Below are positions 1 to 6,087 of a stretch of 6,087 bases of DNA, one piece after another. A program made the position numbers and the translations under genes. The notes under the pieces were generated by a model that did not search any database, was not told where the DNA came from, and was given only the letters and a program-made list of their open reading frames with translations. Every line of letters begins with the position of its first letter. The first letter of the stretch is position 1. Source of the DNA: Lachnospiraceae bacterium UBA3772 (lineage in GTDB: Bacteria; Bacillota; Clostridia; Lachnospirales; Lachnospiraceae); contig DFFQ01000196.1 in the NCBI GenBank assembly GCA_002371025.1, positions 1 through 6,087 on the forward strand, written 5' to 3'.

Positions 1-145
1 CCTGCATTGTGCTTGCACAAAATGCGGGAACTTTGGCGACTGCCCGTCATCGAGCCTCCAGGCGAGATGATGTTTTGCGCTCCATGACACGAAAGAATGC
101 CATCAAAGGGCTTATTTTACCTCTGATGGCATTACTTCGTGTGTC
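1..145. repeat. GC-rich segment ending in a long imperfect inverted repeat; probable edge of an interspersed repeat
   Basis: The first ~90 bases are visibly richer in G and C than the AT-rich remainder, and no reading frame looks like a protein of known type. The segment ends in an imperfect inverted repeat. The left arm is 86-109 and the right arm 120-145. A perfect 10-bp core, AATGCCATCA (96-105), faces TGATGGCATT (124-133), and GACAC/GTGTC close the base of the stem. The loop is ~10 bases. Frame 2 gives a short cysteine-containing tail (CTKCGNFGDC) that stops at 68-70, and frame 1 stops at 85-87, so the 3' end of an upstream gene cannot be excluded. Odd composition plus a big hairpin outside genes suggests a dispersed intergenic repeat. 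This is inference, since only one copy is visible. Positions 146-270 are AT-rich and show no gene. Confidence 0.4.
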
Positions 146-155
146 TTATTTAATT
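86..155 (+). terminator. Possible hairpin terminator for an upstream plus-strand gene
   Basis: The long imperfect hairpin at 86-145 is followed on the plus strand by a moderately T-rich stretch, TTATTTAATTT. It could therefore stop transcripts coming from left of the window. The T tract is broken by A residues, and the hairpin also fits a repeat-element structure, so the terminator reading is tentative. On the minus strand no T run follows the hairpin, so it is a poor terminator for the transglutaminase-like gene. Confidence 0.25.
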
Positions 156-270
156 TGGCGTCCGTTAATTCTTCAACATATCATCATCATGATCCTGGAT
201 GGAAGCCCATTCCTCACAATTAAATAATTTTATAAACTTTTTCATATTATGTTACCTAACAAATTTGATC

Positions 271-1320
271 CTAAGCAGAGGTAGAGGTGTTCTGATTTTC
301 ATTTAGCCATTTATCAAAATCATCTTCTTTTACAGTTCCAACTGAATATTGGTTTTTATCAACTTCAGAAACAACAGCACGAGCTTTAGAGTTATTTTTA
401 ATGATTAATAATATACAAATACAAACTATTAAGAAAACAAAAATTAATAAATATTGTTTAGATGATGCAGCTTTATAGGATGTCTTAGATATCTCAATAC
501 CAAAGGTGGAACTATTATAATGATTGGATCTGACATGGAGAGGAAAATCAGCGTCACTTTTAAGAAAGTATTTGTAAGAGATTTTATCTCCTCCTTGATC
601 GTCCCATGTTACATCCATGTTATACCAGTTACCATCAATTTTAACTACATTCCATGCATGATTTATTGTTGTGTCATTGCCGCCAATACCAATAATGAGT
701 CTTGCATCTATCCCGGCTTTATTACAAAGATAAAATGTTGCCATAGCATATCCATTACATACCATTATACCATCCCTGAAACCTTCAATATCAGTATAAT
801 TTTCATTGTTTTTGCGATAGTCATAATCAAAATTTTTGATCAGATAATCATGTATATTTTTAACTGTTTCGTAATCATCCTTTCCTTTAAGGCTTTCTGC
901 AAGCTCGGACATCTTATTAAAATGGCTGTCCATTGTTGGCTTAGGATAAGGAAATGTTATTCTAATCCATGCTGTACAAGTATTACTATCGTATGGCATC
1001 TTACACTCGCCTTTAAAGTCAATTAAATAATTGCCGAGATAACAGCCGCTCATAAGAGGATTGTCACTATCATAGTGATATAAATATTCATCATAAAAAC
1101 CTTCATCTACCAGCCAGCCATAAAGAGAGCTGTCTAGAGTATAGCTTTTATAAAGAGTTCTATCAGATATCTGTTTTGAAATAGCTTTAAAAAACTCTTC
1201 CTTAGTGCTTATAGTTGGTTCTTTGGCTGCGGAAGTATTAATATTTGTAGTATTTACAGGTATAGCAAATATTAATATTAATAAAATGACTGCAATAACT
1301 GATTTAAATTTTTTCTTCAT
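271..1320 (-). CDS. Exported, membrane-anchored transglutaminase-like domain protein
   Basis: This 349-residue protein has a transglutaminase-like (papain-fold) core. The expected catalytic triad is visible: Cys188 in MVCNGYA, His221 in INHAWN, and Asp236 in NMDVTWDD. A typical lead-in helix, VKNIHDYLIKNFDYD, lies at 153-167. The N-terminus (MKKKFK, then a hydrophobic stretch 8-21) is a signal peptide with a possible cleavage site after Ala32, or else a signal anchor. A second hydrophobic helix at about 289-308 is followed by basic residues (KNNSKAR) and a ~40-residue acidic, polar tail. This predicts an extracellular catalytic domain tethered by a C-terminal anchor with a cytoplasmic tail. 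Bacterial members of this fold act as proteases, peptide or cell-wall amidases, or cross-linkers, so the substrate cannot be named. The start is supported by GGAGGGT (1323-1329) just upstream. The gene is transcribed away from the FliB-like gene and has no clear terminator of its own. Confidence 0.85.
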   Translation of the reverse strand: MKKKFKSVIAVILLILIFAIPVNTTNINTSAAKEPTISTKEEFFKAISKQISDRTLYKSYTLDSSLYGWLVDEGFYDEYLYHYDSDNPLMSGCYLGNYLIDFKGECKMPYDSNTCTAWIRITFPYPKPTMDSHFNKMSELAESLKGKDDYETVKNIHDYLIKNFDYDYRKNNENYTDIEGFRDGIMVCNGYAMATFYLCNKAGIDARLIIGIGGNDTTINHAWNVVKIDGNWYNMDVTWDDQGGDKISYKYFLKSDADFPLHVRSNHYNSSTFGIEISKTSYKAASSKQYLLIFVFLIVCICILLIIKNNSKARAVVSEVDKNQYSVGTVKEDDFDKWLNENQNTSTSA

Positions 1321-1322
1321 TT

Positions 1323-1381
1323 ACCCTCCATTGAAAAAGTTCGCGGTAAGACATTATACCATTATTTAATCTCAAAAAAAA
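1323..1381 (-). promoter_or_regulatory. Promoter and ribosome binding site of the transglutaminase-like gene
   Basis: Read on the minus strand, a perfect TATAAT lies at 1353-1358. It is preceded by TGG, giving an extended -10 (TGnTATAAT). The -35 region is weak: at the usual spacing of 17 there is only a T run (1376-1381). An extended -10 can compensate for this. Transcription would start near 1346, giving a short leader that carries the GGAGGG ribosome binding site a few bases before the ATG at 1320. The promoter is read by eye only. Confidence 0.55.
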
Positions 1382-1388
1382 TATATTA

Positions 1389-1418
1389 TTTACTATTATA
1401 TTTAAGTGACGTTATACT
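1389..1418 (+). promoter_or_regulatory. Candidate promoter of the FliB-like gene
   Basis: TTTACT (1389-1394) as -35 and TATACT (1413-1418) as -10 are separated by 18 bases. They would start transcription near 1425, about 30 bases before the ATG at 1457. The -10 is a good match and the -35 is moderate (4 of 6). The divergent promoter of the transglutaminase-like gene lies only ~30 bases away, so the two genes share a compact control region. No operator-like palindrome stands out. Confidence 0.45.
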
Positions 1419-1456
1419 AGATTGAACGAATTAAAACCTTTAGAAGGAGAAGATAT

Positions 1457-2419
1457 ATGTTTATCAAACCTGAGTTTTTTGAAGAATTTAAATGTAAGGC
1501 TTCAGAGTGCCGTAATACCTGCTGTAAGGGGTGGGAGATAGATATTGATCCTATAAGTTTAAACAGATACCTGAATTATGAAGGGGAATTTGGAAAGAAG
1601 ATGAAGGATTCCATAACATTTCAGGATGAAGAGTTTTGTTTTAAGACAGATGAAAGTGGAAGATGTCCTTTCTTAAGAAAGGATGGACTTTGTGAGATAA
1701 TTATAGAAAAAGGTGAGGATGAACTAAGTGATATATGCGCACTGCATCCCAGGTTTTTTTATGATATTAAAGATATTTCCTATAGTGGATTTGGAATGGC
1801 TTGTGAAGTTATCAGCGACAAGATAGTAAATGAACTTAAAAATAATGATCTTATATTTATAGTGGAAGATACGAAAGATGACGGTGATCTGAGCCAAAAG
1901 AATGTTACGCTTAAAGAGGTACATGAATATAATAGGAAGATGGACGAAGCTTTAAATGATACAGAGTTTTGTTTTTCATTTTTAGATTTTCTATTAACCA
2001 AGGGTATTTTTAAGGAAGAGAGTATATACGCTATAATTTCAAGTATTGAACCGATTGATGAACAGTGGGTAGAAGAATTAAAGGCTGTTAAAGGTGTAAG
2101 CTTTGATTTAATAAGTATTAAAGAAAATCCTTCACTTTGCGCAGCCTTAAACAGGATCTATCAATATATCTTCTTTAGATCTATGGGAAGTTGTTATGAT
2201 GAGGAAATGGATCAAATAGATATACAGCGCTATAGTGGCTTGGATCATTTTGCTGCATATAACACAGAACTTATATATTTATTATTTAAAGCCAATAAGG
2301 ATAATAAAGGTAAATATTCACTATCTGATGCGGCAAGAAGATGGTCCGCGCAGATTGAGTATGCATCGGAAACTGTACAAGAACTTTTAAAAAATGTATA
2401 TATGGTCAAAAAGATATAA
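1457..2419 (+). CDS. fliB: FliB-like protein (flagellin lysine N-methylase family)
   Basis: This 320-residue protein shows the cysteine pattern of the FliB family. Near the N-terminus is CKASECRNTCCKGW (Cys13, 18, 22, 23). It is followed by GRCPFL (Cys70), DGLCEI (Cys79) and DICALHPRFF (Cys94), with a further Cys116 in GMACEV. Members methylate lysine side chains on flagellin. The clustered cysteines are thought to hold an iron-sulfur centre rather than form a classic SAM-binding Rossmann fold. The enterobacterial protein is nearer 400 residues, so this one is shorter, mainly in the C-terminal half, which is helical and weakly conserved. The start is secured by AAGGAG (1444-1449), seven bases before ATG. 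No flagellin or other flagellar gene lies in the window, so the flagellin target is inferred from the family only and a different protein substrate is possible. It appears to be a single-gene unit. Confidence 0.8.
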   Translation: MFIKPEFFEEFKCKASECRNTCCKGWEIDIDPISLNRYLNYEGEFGKKMKDSITFQDEEFCFKTDESGRCPFLRKDGLCEIIIEKGEDELSDICALHPRFFYDIKDISYSGFGMACEVISDKIVNELKNNDLIFIVEDTKDDGDLSQKNVTLKEVHEYNRKMDEALNDTEFCFSFLDFLLTKGIFKEESIYAIISSIEPIDEQWVEELKAVKGVSFDLISIKENPSLCAALNRIYQYIFFRSMGSCYDEEMDQIDIQRYSGLDHFAAYNTELIYLLFKANKDNKGKYSLSDAARRWSAQIEYASETVQELLKNVYMVKKI

Positions 2420-2467
2420 CTTATGGTTGGATTTGATATTCAATATGCATAATATTTTAGTACAGCA

Positions 2468-2496
2468 TTGTTTTTATTTAACAAATTTTGTATACT
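2468..2496 (+). promoter_or_regulatory. Candidate promoter of the VTT protein/tubulin-like operon
   Basis: TTGTTT (2468-2473) and TATACT (2491-2496) are separated by exactly 17 bases, the ideal sigma-A spacing. Transcription would begin near 2503, some 20-40 bases before the possible start codons of the VTT-domain gene. The gap between the FliB-like gene and this gene (2420-2523) shows no hairpin followed by a T run, so some readthrough from upstream is possible. Confidence 0.5.
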
Positions 2497-2523
2497 ATAA
2501 GTTAGGTTTTTATTAGAAACTAA

Positions 2524-3219
2524 ATGTTGAACAGGTATGGTATGAAGAAAAAAAAGGTTTTGGCTGTAGTGCTTATGATTATCATTTTCGCTATAGTTCT
2601 GCTTATGTCATATTATATATGTGAACCCATGCTTAAAATGGTTAAAGAACCTGATAAGTTCCGGGACTTTGTTGCAAGCAAAGGAATAAAGGGTGTACTT
2701 ACCTTTATGGTGGCTATGACTCTTCAGGTTATTGCAGCTGTAATACCAGGAGGACCATTTGAAATAGCGGCGGGTTATGCTTTTGGAGCATTTTATGGTG
2801 CTTTGATCGCAGATATTGCTATGACAATTGGAAGTGTTATCGTATTTCTTTTTGTAAAGAAATTTGGTATGAGCTTTGCAAGCCTCTTCGTATCAAAAGA
2901 AAAAATCGAATCTCTGAAATTTCTTAAAACAACCAAGAAGTCAGAATTCGTAATATTTATGTTATTCCTGATACCGGGAACACCTAAGGATCTGCTGAGT
3001 TATGCTGTAGGTCTTACAGATTTAAAGCTTGGAGCGTGGCTGTTTATTACATTTGTAGGGAGATTTCCAGCCATACTTCTTTCCACATATAGTGGAACCC
3101 TGGCAGTGAAGAAGGATTATACTTTTTTCATTATAATCATTGTAGTGATCATCCTTCTTGGAATTGTAGGAGGATACTGGTATAGAAAATGGCATAAAAG
3201 CCATGAGGATAAAGCATAA
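2524..3219 (+). CDS. VTT-domain integral membrane protein (TVP38/TMEM64, DedA superfamily)
   Basis: This polytopic protein of up to 231 residues belongs to the VTT (SNARE-associated/DedA) superfamily. It has an N-terminal helix (about 12-32), hydrophobic segments around 57-75 and 82-111, two re-entrant-type motifs, and later helices around 170-190 and 201-219. The last helix is followed by a basic tail. The first signature is IPGGPFEIAAGYAFG (74-88). The second is FLIPGTPKDLLSYAVGLT (148-165), with Arg180 after it, matching the TVP38-type pattern. Relatives take part in lipid flipping or membrane homeostasis; the exact substrate here is unknown. The start is uncertain. ATG at 2524 has no clear ribosome binding site. 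The in-frame ATG at 2542 gives MKKKKVL, a more typical basic start, with a weak AGG (2533-2535) at good spacing. The tubulin-like gene follows after 31 bases, so the two are very likely co-transcribed. Confidence 0.85.
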   Translation: MLNRYGMKKKKVLAVVLMIIIFAIVLLMSYYICEPMLKMVKEPDKFRDFVASKGIKGVLTFMVAMTLQVIAAVIPGGPFEIAAGYAFGAFYGALIADIAMTIGSVIVFLFVKKFGMSFASLFVSKEKIESLKFLKTTKKSEFVIFMLFLIPGTPKDLLSYAVGLTDLKLGAWLFITFVGRFPAILLSTYSGTLAVKKDYTFFIIIIVVIILLGIVGGYWYRKWHKSHEDKA

Positions 3220-3235
3220 TATTTAGTTATACAGC

Positions 3236-3245
3236 GGGAGAAGGA
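3236..3245 (+). promoter_or_regulatory. Strong ribosome binding site of the tubulin-like gene
   Basis: GGGAGAAGGA lies just upstream of ATG 3251, offering two overlapping purine-rich anti-16S matches (GGGAG and AAGGA). It fixes the start of the tubulin-like protein and shows the gene can be translated well from a shared transcript with the VTT-domain gene. No separate promoter is evident in the 31-base gap. Confidence 0.7.
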
Positions 3246-3250
3246 AAATT

Positions 3251-5737
3251 ATGATTCTTATCGATACACAAAAAGAAGAATTTGAACGTCTTAAAGAACT
3301 TAGAATATTTGAAAAAGAAAACCCAGATGTTTTTAATGGCAATATTCTTTTTGTTGGACTTGGTGGACTTGGTACAAGTGTTATCAGGTCTCTTAAAGCA
3401 ATGATGAGATATCATATTTCCAAGGAAGATAATATTCATTTCTTATCAATTGACTCATGTATTTCAGACATGGAGTCTTCTTTGATGGATCAGGCAAATG
3501 GTAGGGCACTTTCAAATCCAGAAATTATAAGTATATATAGAGAAAACCTTCATGATATTCTCATCAACGGAACTGGGCAGGGAATGGTTCAGGATTCTCT
3601 TGCCAAATGGATGGGAAAGGATTTTCCAAAGATCAATATTGGACCTGAAGGCGCTAAGGGTAATAGACAGATAGGAAGACTTATGTTCTCAAATGCTTAT
3701 GAGGATATAAGATTCTTACTTTTTGAAAAATTAGAGGAATACTATGCTGATTCTGATTCCAGAGGATTAGATATCTTCTTTGTTACCGGCCTTGGCGGAG
3801 GAACAGGAAGTGGTATCTTATCAGATGTGGCTTACAATGTAAGAGCTTATGCAAAGATGAAGAAATGGGACAACGTAAGACTTGGCGGTTTTCTTCTTAC
3901 TCCTGATACTTTATATGGAAATGAAAATGTATATGATAATAAAGAATTATGTACATTAATGAATGCAAATAGTTATGCAGCAATGTCAGAGATAGAAGAA
4001 CTAATGACCAATGTTGAAAATGACAGAGCTTACGTATTTGAATCAGGTGTACATAGACTTTCAATAAAAGCAGATATATTTGACTCATGTATGGTAATTA
4101 CCGGTAGAAAAGAGTCAGATGACAGATTTGTTCCAGTAAAGACACTTTGCAGTGATGCAGCTTACATCCTTCTTAAACTTTCTAAAGTTAAATATATTGG
4201 AAATGGCTCCATCAGCAAGGGAACTAAGAGAATGCTTCGTGATGCGTTCTTTAGTGACAGCCAGGGAACATTTAAGATAATAAATGAACTTGATTATAAG
4301 ATTCCTGTAAAGGAAATTGAAAATATATGTGAATATCAGGTATTTAATGCAGCTTATAGGGATATTCATGGAGTACCTGATGACAAGAGACTTCTTCAGA
4401 ATTCTGATGAAACATTTGGAAGATTAAGAGAATTCCTTAATAGTGGAACTGAGGATGAGATTTATCTTCCTATCAAGGGTCTTCTTAGAATCAGTATGTA
4501 TGAAAAGCCAGATTATAAGAGTATCAAGAAAGGTTTCGATGACTTCAGAGGAAGAGCCTTAAGGGATTATCAGTCATTTGAAAGAAATATTGATACTGCT
4601 ATCAAGGAATATAAGGATCAGGTCATAAATACAATGAAGAAGCATATCAATGAATATCTTCGTGATTATGGTCCATTTGTAACTGTAGCTATCATTGGAT
4701 CAGCCGGATTTGCTGATAATGATAAGGATACAGGAATGATAAAAGTCCTGAAGGATATGAATGACAAATTAAATGAAGAACATAATTCACAGGATTATGG
4801 AAGAATCATAGAATCCATAGTTGATATGACTTCTCGCCGTTTCTTCACTTTCCCTGGTGCAAAGAGGGAGACTGAGAATGGATATTATGATGCATCAGTT
4901 AAGAATATTCTTCAGAAGGAAAGACGACTTATCAGAAATGAGCTTCATGATCAGGATTTCTTCGGAGATATCATCAGAAAACTGAGACGTAGAAGTGAAA
5001 GAATCATGGATATCTATTCACAGTTTGATGAAGATCTGAGAAATGAAGTAAGTTATCTTAATGAAGTTGGAAAGAAGATGGTAAGCTTCCTCTTAAAGGA
5101 TGCAAGAAGATATGAATATCTTCCAACTGATTACATTGATGCAGAAAGAATAGAATATTTCAGAATAGGTCTTATCCGTATCATGCTAGATCATGAGGTA
5201 GATATTGATAATGGCAGAATCGTTCCAATCAAGGATGAATTGGAAAAACTTTATACAGATTTCTTCAGAGGAATCGGTACTTATCCAGGAGAGAAGGTTA
5301 TTTATACAGCCTTCGCTGATGAGAGACCAAATGTAGCCGAAACCAATATGATGTTTGCATCTCCAACAAATGAGAGAAGAGCAGAAGTAATGAATCGTGC
5401 TGCCAATGCCTTCGTTAAGGCAACAGGAACAAAGGTATCAAATAAACAGGTTTGTCTTTTAAATGAAAAAGGTATGAAGGATGCCATAAGAAAGAGATAC
5501 ATATCTCTTCCTGAAGCAATGCCATACTTCTCAGATGCCGTTAAGAAGATACTTATGAAAGCGCCATATAATTATGAGTCCGGAGTTATTACACTTAATG
5601 CCGGTGCATATGAAATCTCAGTAGAAGATATATTTACAGGAGTAAGTAAAGATATGTTCTGGACATCTAATGAGATGGCAAAAGATTACGGAATGGTGTC
5701 CCAGTCTGATTATAAAGGACTTCATATTGAGGGATAA
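3251..5737 (+). CDS. Large tubulin/FtsZ-superfamily protein (Tubulin_2-like)
   Basis: This 828-residue soluble protein has an N-terminal tubulin-like GTPase domain. A glycine-rich nucleotide loop, FVGLGGLGTS (34-43), follows a beta strand. Strand FLSIDS (64-69) comes next. The tubulin signature GLGGGTGSG (180-188) matches the phosphate-binding GGGTGSG loop of FtsZ and tubulin. NANSYAAMSEIEEL (238-251) fits the central helix with its guanine-contacting Asn (Asn240). It is far longer than FtsZ (~350-400), and residues ~350-828 match nothing I recognise. That part is charged and helix-rich, with coiled-coil-like stretches around 430-470 and 555-620. There is no signal peptide or membrane helix, so it is cytoplasmic. 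It is not the cell-division FtsZ, judging by size and context. The closest description is the large bacterial tubulin-like family, proposed to act in membrane remodelling. The upstream VTT membrane protein gene shares its operon, and a strong terminator follows. Polymerisation and GTP hydrolysis are inferred, not shown. Confidence 0.85.
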   Translation: MILIDTQKEEFERLKELRIFEKENPDVFNGNILFVGLGGLGTSVIRSLKAMMRYHISKEDNIHFLSIDSCISDMESSLMDQANGRALSNPEIISIYRENLHDILINGTGQGMVQDSLAKWMGKDFPKINIGPEGAKGNRQIGRLMFSNAYEDIRFLLFEKLEEYYADSDSRGLDIFFVTGLGGGTGSGILSDVAYNVRAYAKMKKWDNVRLGGFLLTPDTLYGNENVYDNKELCTLMNANSYAAMSEIEELMTNVENDRAYVFESGVHRLSIKADIFDSCMVITGRKESDDRFVPVKTLCSDAAYILLKLSKVKYIGNGSISKGTKRMLRDAFFSDSQGTFKIINELDYKIPVKEIENICEYQVFNAAYRDIHGVPDDKRLLQNSDETFGRLREFLNSGTEDEIYLPIKGLLRISMYEKPDYKSIKKGFDDFRGRALRDYQSFERNIDTAIKEYKDQVINTMKKHINEYLRDYGPFVTVAIIGSAGFADNDKDTGMIKVLKDMNDKLNEEHNSQDYGRIIESIVDMTSRRFFTFPGAKRETENGYYDASVKNILQKERRLIRNELHDQDFFGDIIRKLRRRSERIMDIYSQFDEDLRNEVSYLNEVGKKMVSFLLKDARRYEYLPTDYIDAERIEYFRIGLIRIMLDHEVDIDNGRIVPIKDELEKLYTDFFRGIGTYPGEKVIYTAFADERPNVAETNMMFASPTNERRAEVMNRAANAFVKATGTKVSNKQVCLLNEKGMKDAIRKRYISLPEAMPYFSDAVKKILMKAPYNYESGVITLNAGAYEISVEDIFTGVSKDMFWTSNEMAKDYGMVSQSDYKGLHIEG

Positions 5738-5746
5738 TAATAAAAG

Positions 5747-5797
5747 AAAAACACCTCCACAAGCGGACTAAACATGTCCTTTTGTGGAGGTGTTTTT
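5747..5797. terminator. Strong bidirectional terminator between convergent genes
   Basis: AAAAACACCTCCACAA (5747-5762) and TTGTGGAGGTGTTTTT (5782-5797) form a perfect 16-bp stem. A further GGAC/GTCC pairing (5765-5768 with 5776-5779) can form inside the 19-base loop. The stem ends in a T run on the plus strand, 10 bases after the tubulin-like stop codon. On the minus strand it is followed by TTTTTCTTTTATT, so it can also stop the convergent RNHCP transcript. Confidence 0.92.
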
Positions 5798-5805
5798 CTT
5801 AATTC

Positions 5806-5869
5806 AATTATCCCTCAATGAGGAGATGGTTTTCTCATTTTAATTATCCCTCAATGAGGAGATGGTTTT
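5806..5869. repeat. Two tandem 28-base direct repeats with hairpin potential
   Basis: Two identical 28-base units lie at 5806-5833 and 5842-5869, separated by CTCATTTT. Each contains ATCCCTCAATGAGGAGAT, which can fold into a short hairpin. The pairs are ATC-CCTC with GAGG-GAT, with one bulged A and a three-base loop. A GG and a T run follow: four T in the first copy and eight in the second (5866-5873). They may act as back-up terminators for plus-strand readthrough. The 13-base start of each unit, ATTATCCCTCAAT, is the exact reverse complement of the end of the tubulin-like gene including its stop codon (5726-5738). Confidence 0.85.
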
Positions 5870-5889
5870 TTTTACTCTCACTTGTATTT

Positions 5890-6087
5890 TCACTGGTTCA
5901 TGGAGTCAAGCATTTTCTTCAGACGTTCTTTTTTAATCGGAGGATTTAGAAGGGGCTTCATGGCAAGAGCCATTAATTTCATAGGATTATCATCTGCGGC
6001 AACTCGGTTTGAACTGATCTTGCCACACTTTGTACATTTATGGATAATGGCCCATTCACCATTTTTTCTAACCCAGACACCGATTGG
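5890..6087 (-). CDS. RNHCP-domain protein, C-terminal part (cut by the window edge)
   Basis: The reading frame enters from the right edge and stops at TGA (5890-5892), giving the last 65 residues. PIGVWVRKNGEWAIIHKC and then CTKCGKISSNRVAADDNP are characteristic of the RNHCP family, a small zinc-ribbon-like group named after an N-terminal motif that lies outside the window. The CTKC pair would supply two of the metal ligands. The tail is basic (PPIKKERLKKML). The family's role is not firmly established; a nucleic-acid or ribosome-related function is often supposed. The gene is convergent with the tubulin-like gene and shares its bidirectional terminator. No start codon or ribosome binding site can be assessed. 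Confidence 0.85.
   Translation of the reverse strand, partial: PIGVWVRKNGEWAIIHKCTKCGKISSNRVAADDNPMKLMALAMKPLLNPPIKKERLKKMLDSMNQ

Noticed and set aside
9..227. A 72-residue open frame on the plus strand at the left edge
   Set aside because: It has no ribosome binding site, runs through the GC-rich segment and the inverted-repeat hairpin, and shows an abrupt change from Arg-rich to hydrophobic composition. It is best read as a chance frame in a repeat.
520..1026. A 168-residue open frame on the plus strand
   Set aside because: It lies wholly antisense to the transglutaminase-like gene, whose catalytic triad is clear. It has no ribosome binding site and its Ile/Cys-rich composition is that of a shadow frame.
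4115..4369. Minus-strand frames inside the tubulin-like gene (for example 84 residues here, others at 3897-4088 and 5302-5502)
   Set aside because: All are antisense to a well-supported coding frame, lack ribosome binding sites and show no recognisable motif.
3251..5737. The tubulin-like gene as the cell-division gene ftsZ
   Set aside because: The protein is about twice the length of FtsZ, the nucleotide loops differ in detail, and no division or cell-wall genes flank it.
5806..5869. The two direct repeats as a minimal CRISPR array
   Set aside because: The spacer-like gap is only 8 bases, there are only two units and no cas gene is present, so hairpin/terminator-type repeats are the better reading.

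Overview
The window looks like chromosomal DNA of a low-GC, Gram-positive anaerobe of the Clostridia. Lachnospiraceae (Butyrivibrio/Roseburia-like) is the best guess. The basis is AT-rich coding, strong GGAGG-type ribosome binding sites, and the mix of a FliB-like protein, a VTT-domain membrane protein, a large tubulin-like protein and an RNHCP protein. The family calls come from motifs read by eye and the taxonomy is inference; no search was run.

Layout. Positions 1-270 hold no convincing gene. The first ~145 bases are clearly richer in GC than the rest and end in a long imperfect inverted repeat, like the edge of an interspersed repeat cut by the window. A minus-strand gene (271-1320) encodes an exported transglutaminase-like protein with a C-terminal membrane anchor. 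A 136-base intergenic region carries divergent promoter candidates. It separates that gene from a plus-strand FliB-like (flagellin lysine N-methylase family) gene at 1457-2419. A 104-base gap with a good promoter candidate follows. Then comes an apparent two-gene operon: a TVP38/DedA-type VTT-domain membrane protein (2524-3219) and, 31 bases later, an 828-residue tubulin-like protein (3251-5737). The operon ends at a strong hairpin with a perfect 16-bp stem (5747-5797). Beyond it lie two tandem 28-base repeats, then the convergent minus-strand 3' end of an RNHCP-domain gene (5890-6087, cut by the window edge).

How the genes may work together. The only pair with real evidence of co-expression is the VTT membrane protein and the tubulin-like protein. 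One is an integral membrane protein of a family tied to lipid and membrane homeostasis. The other is a soluble GTPase-superfamily protein with a long helical C-terminal part of unknown role. A membrane-linked cytoskeletal function is a reasonable hypothesis but is not shown by sequence alone. The transglutaminase-like, FliB-like and RNHCP genes appear to be independent transcription units.
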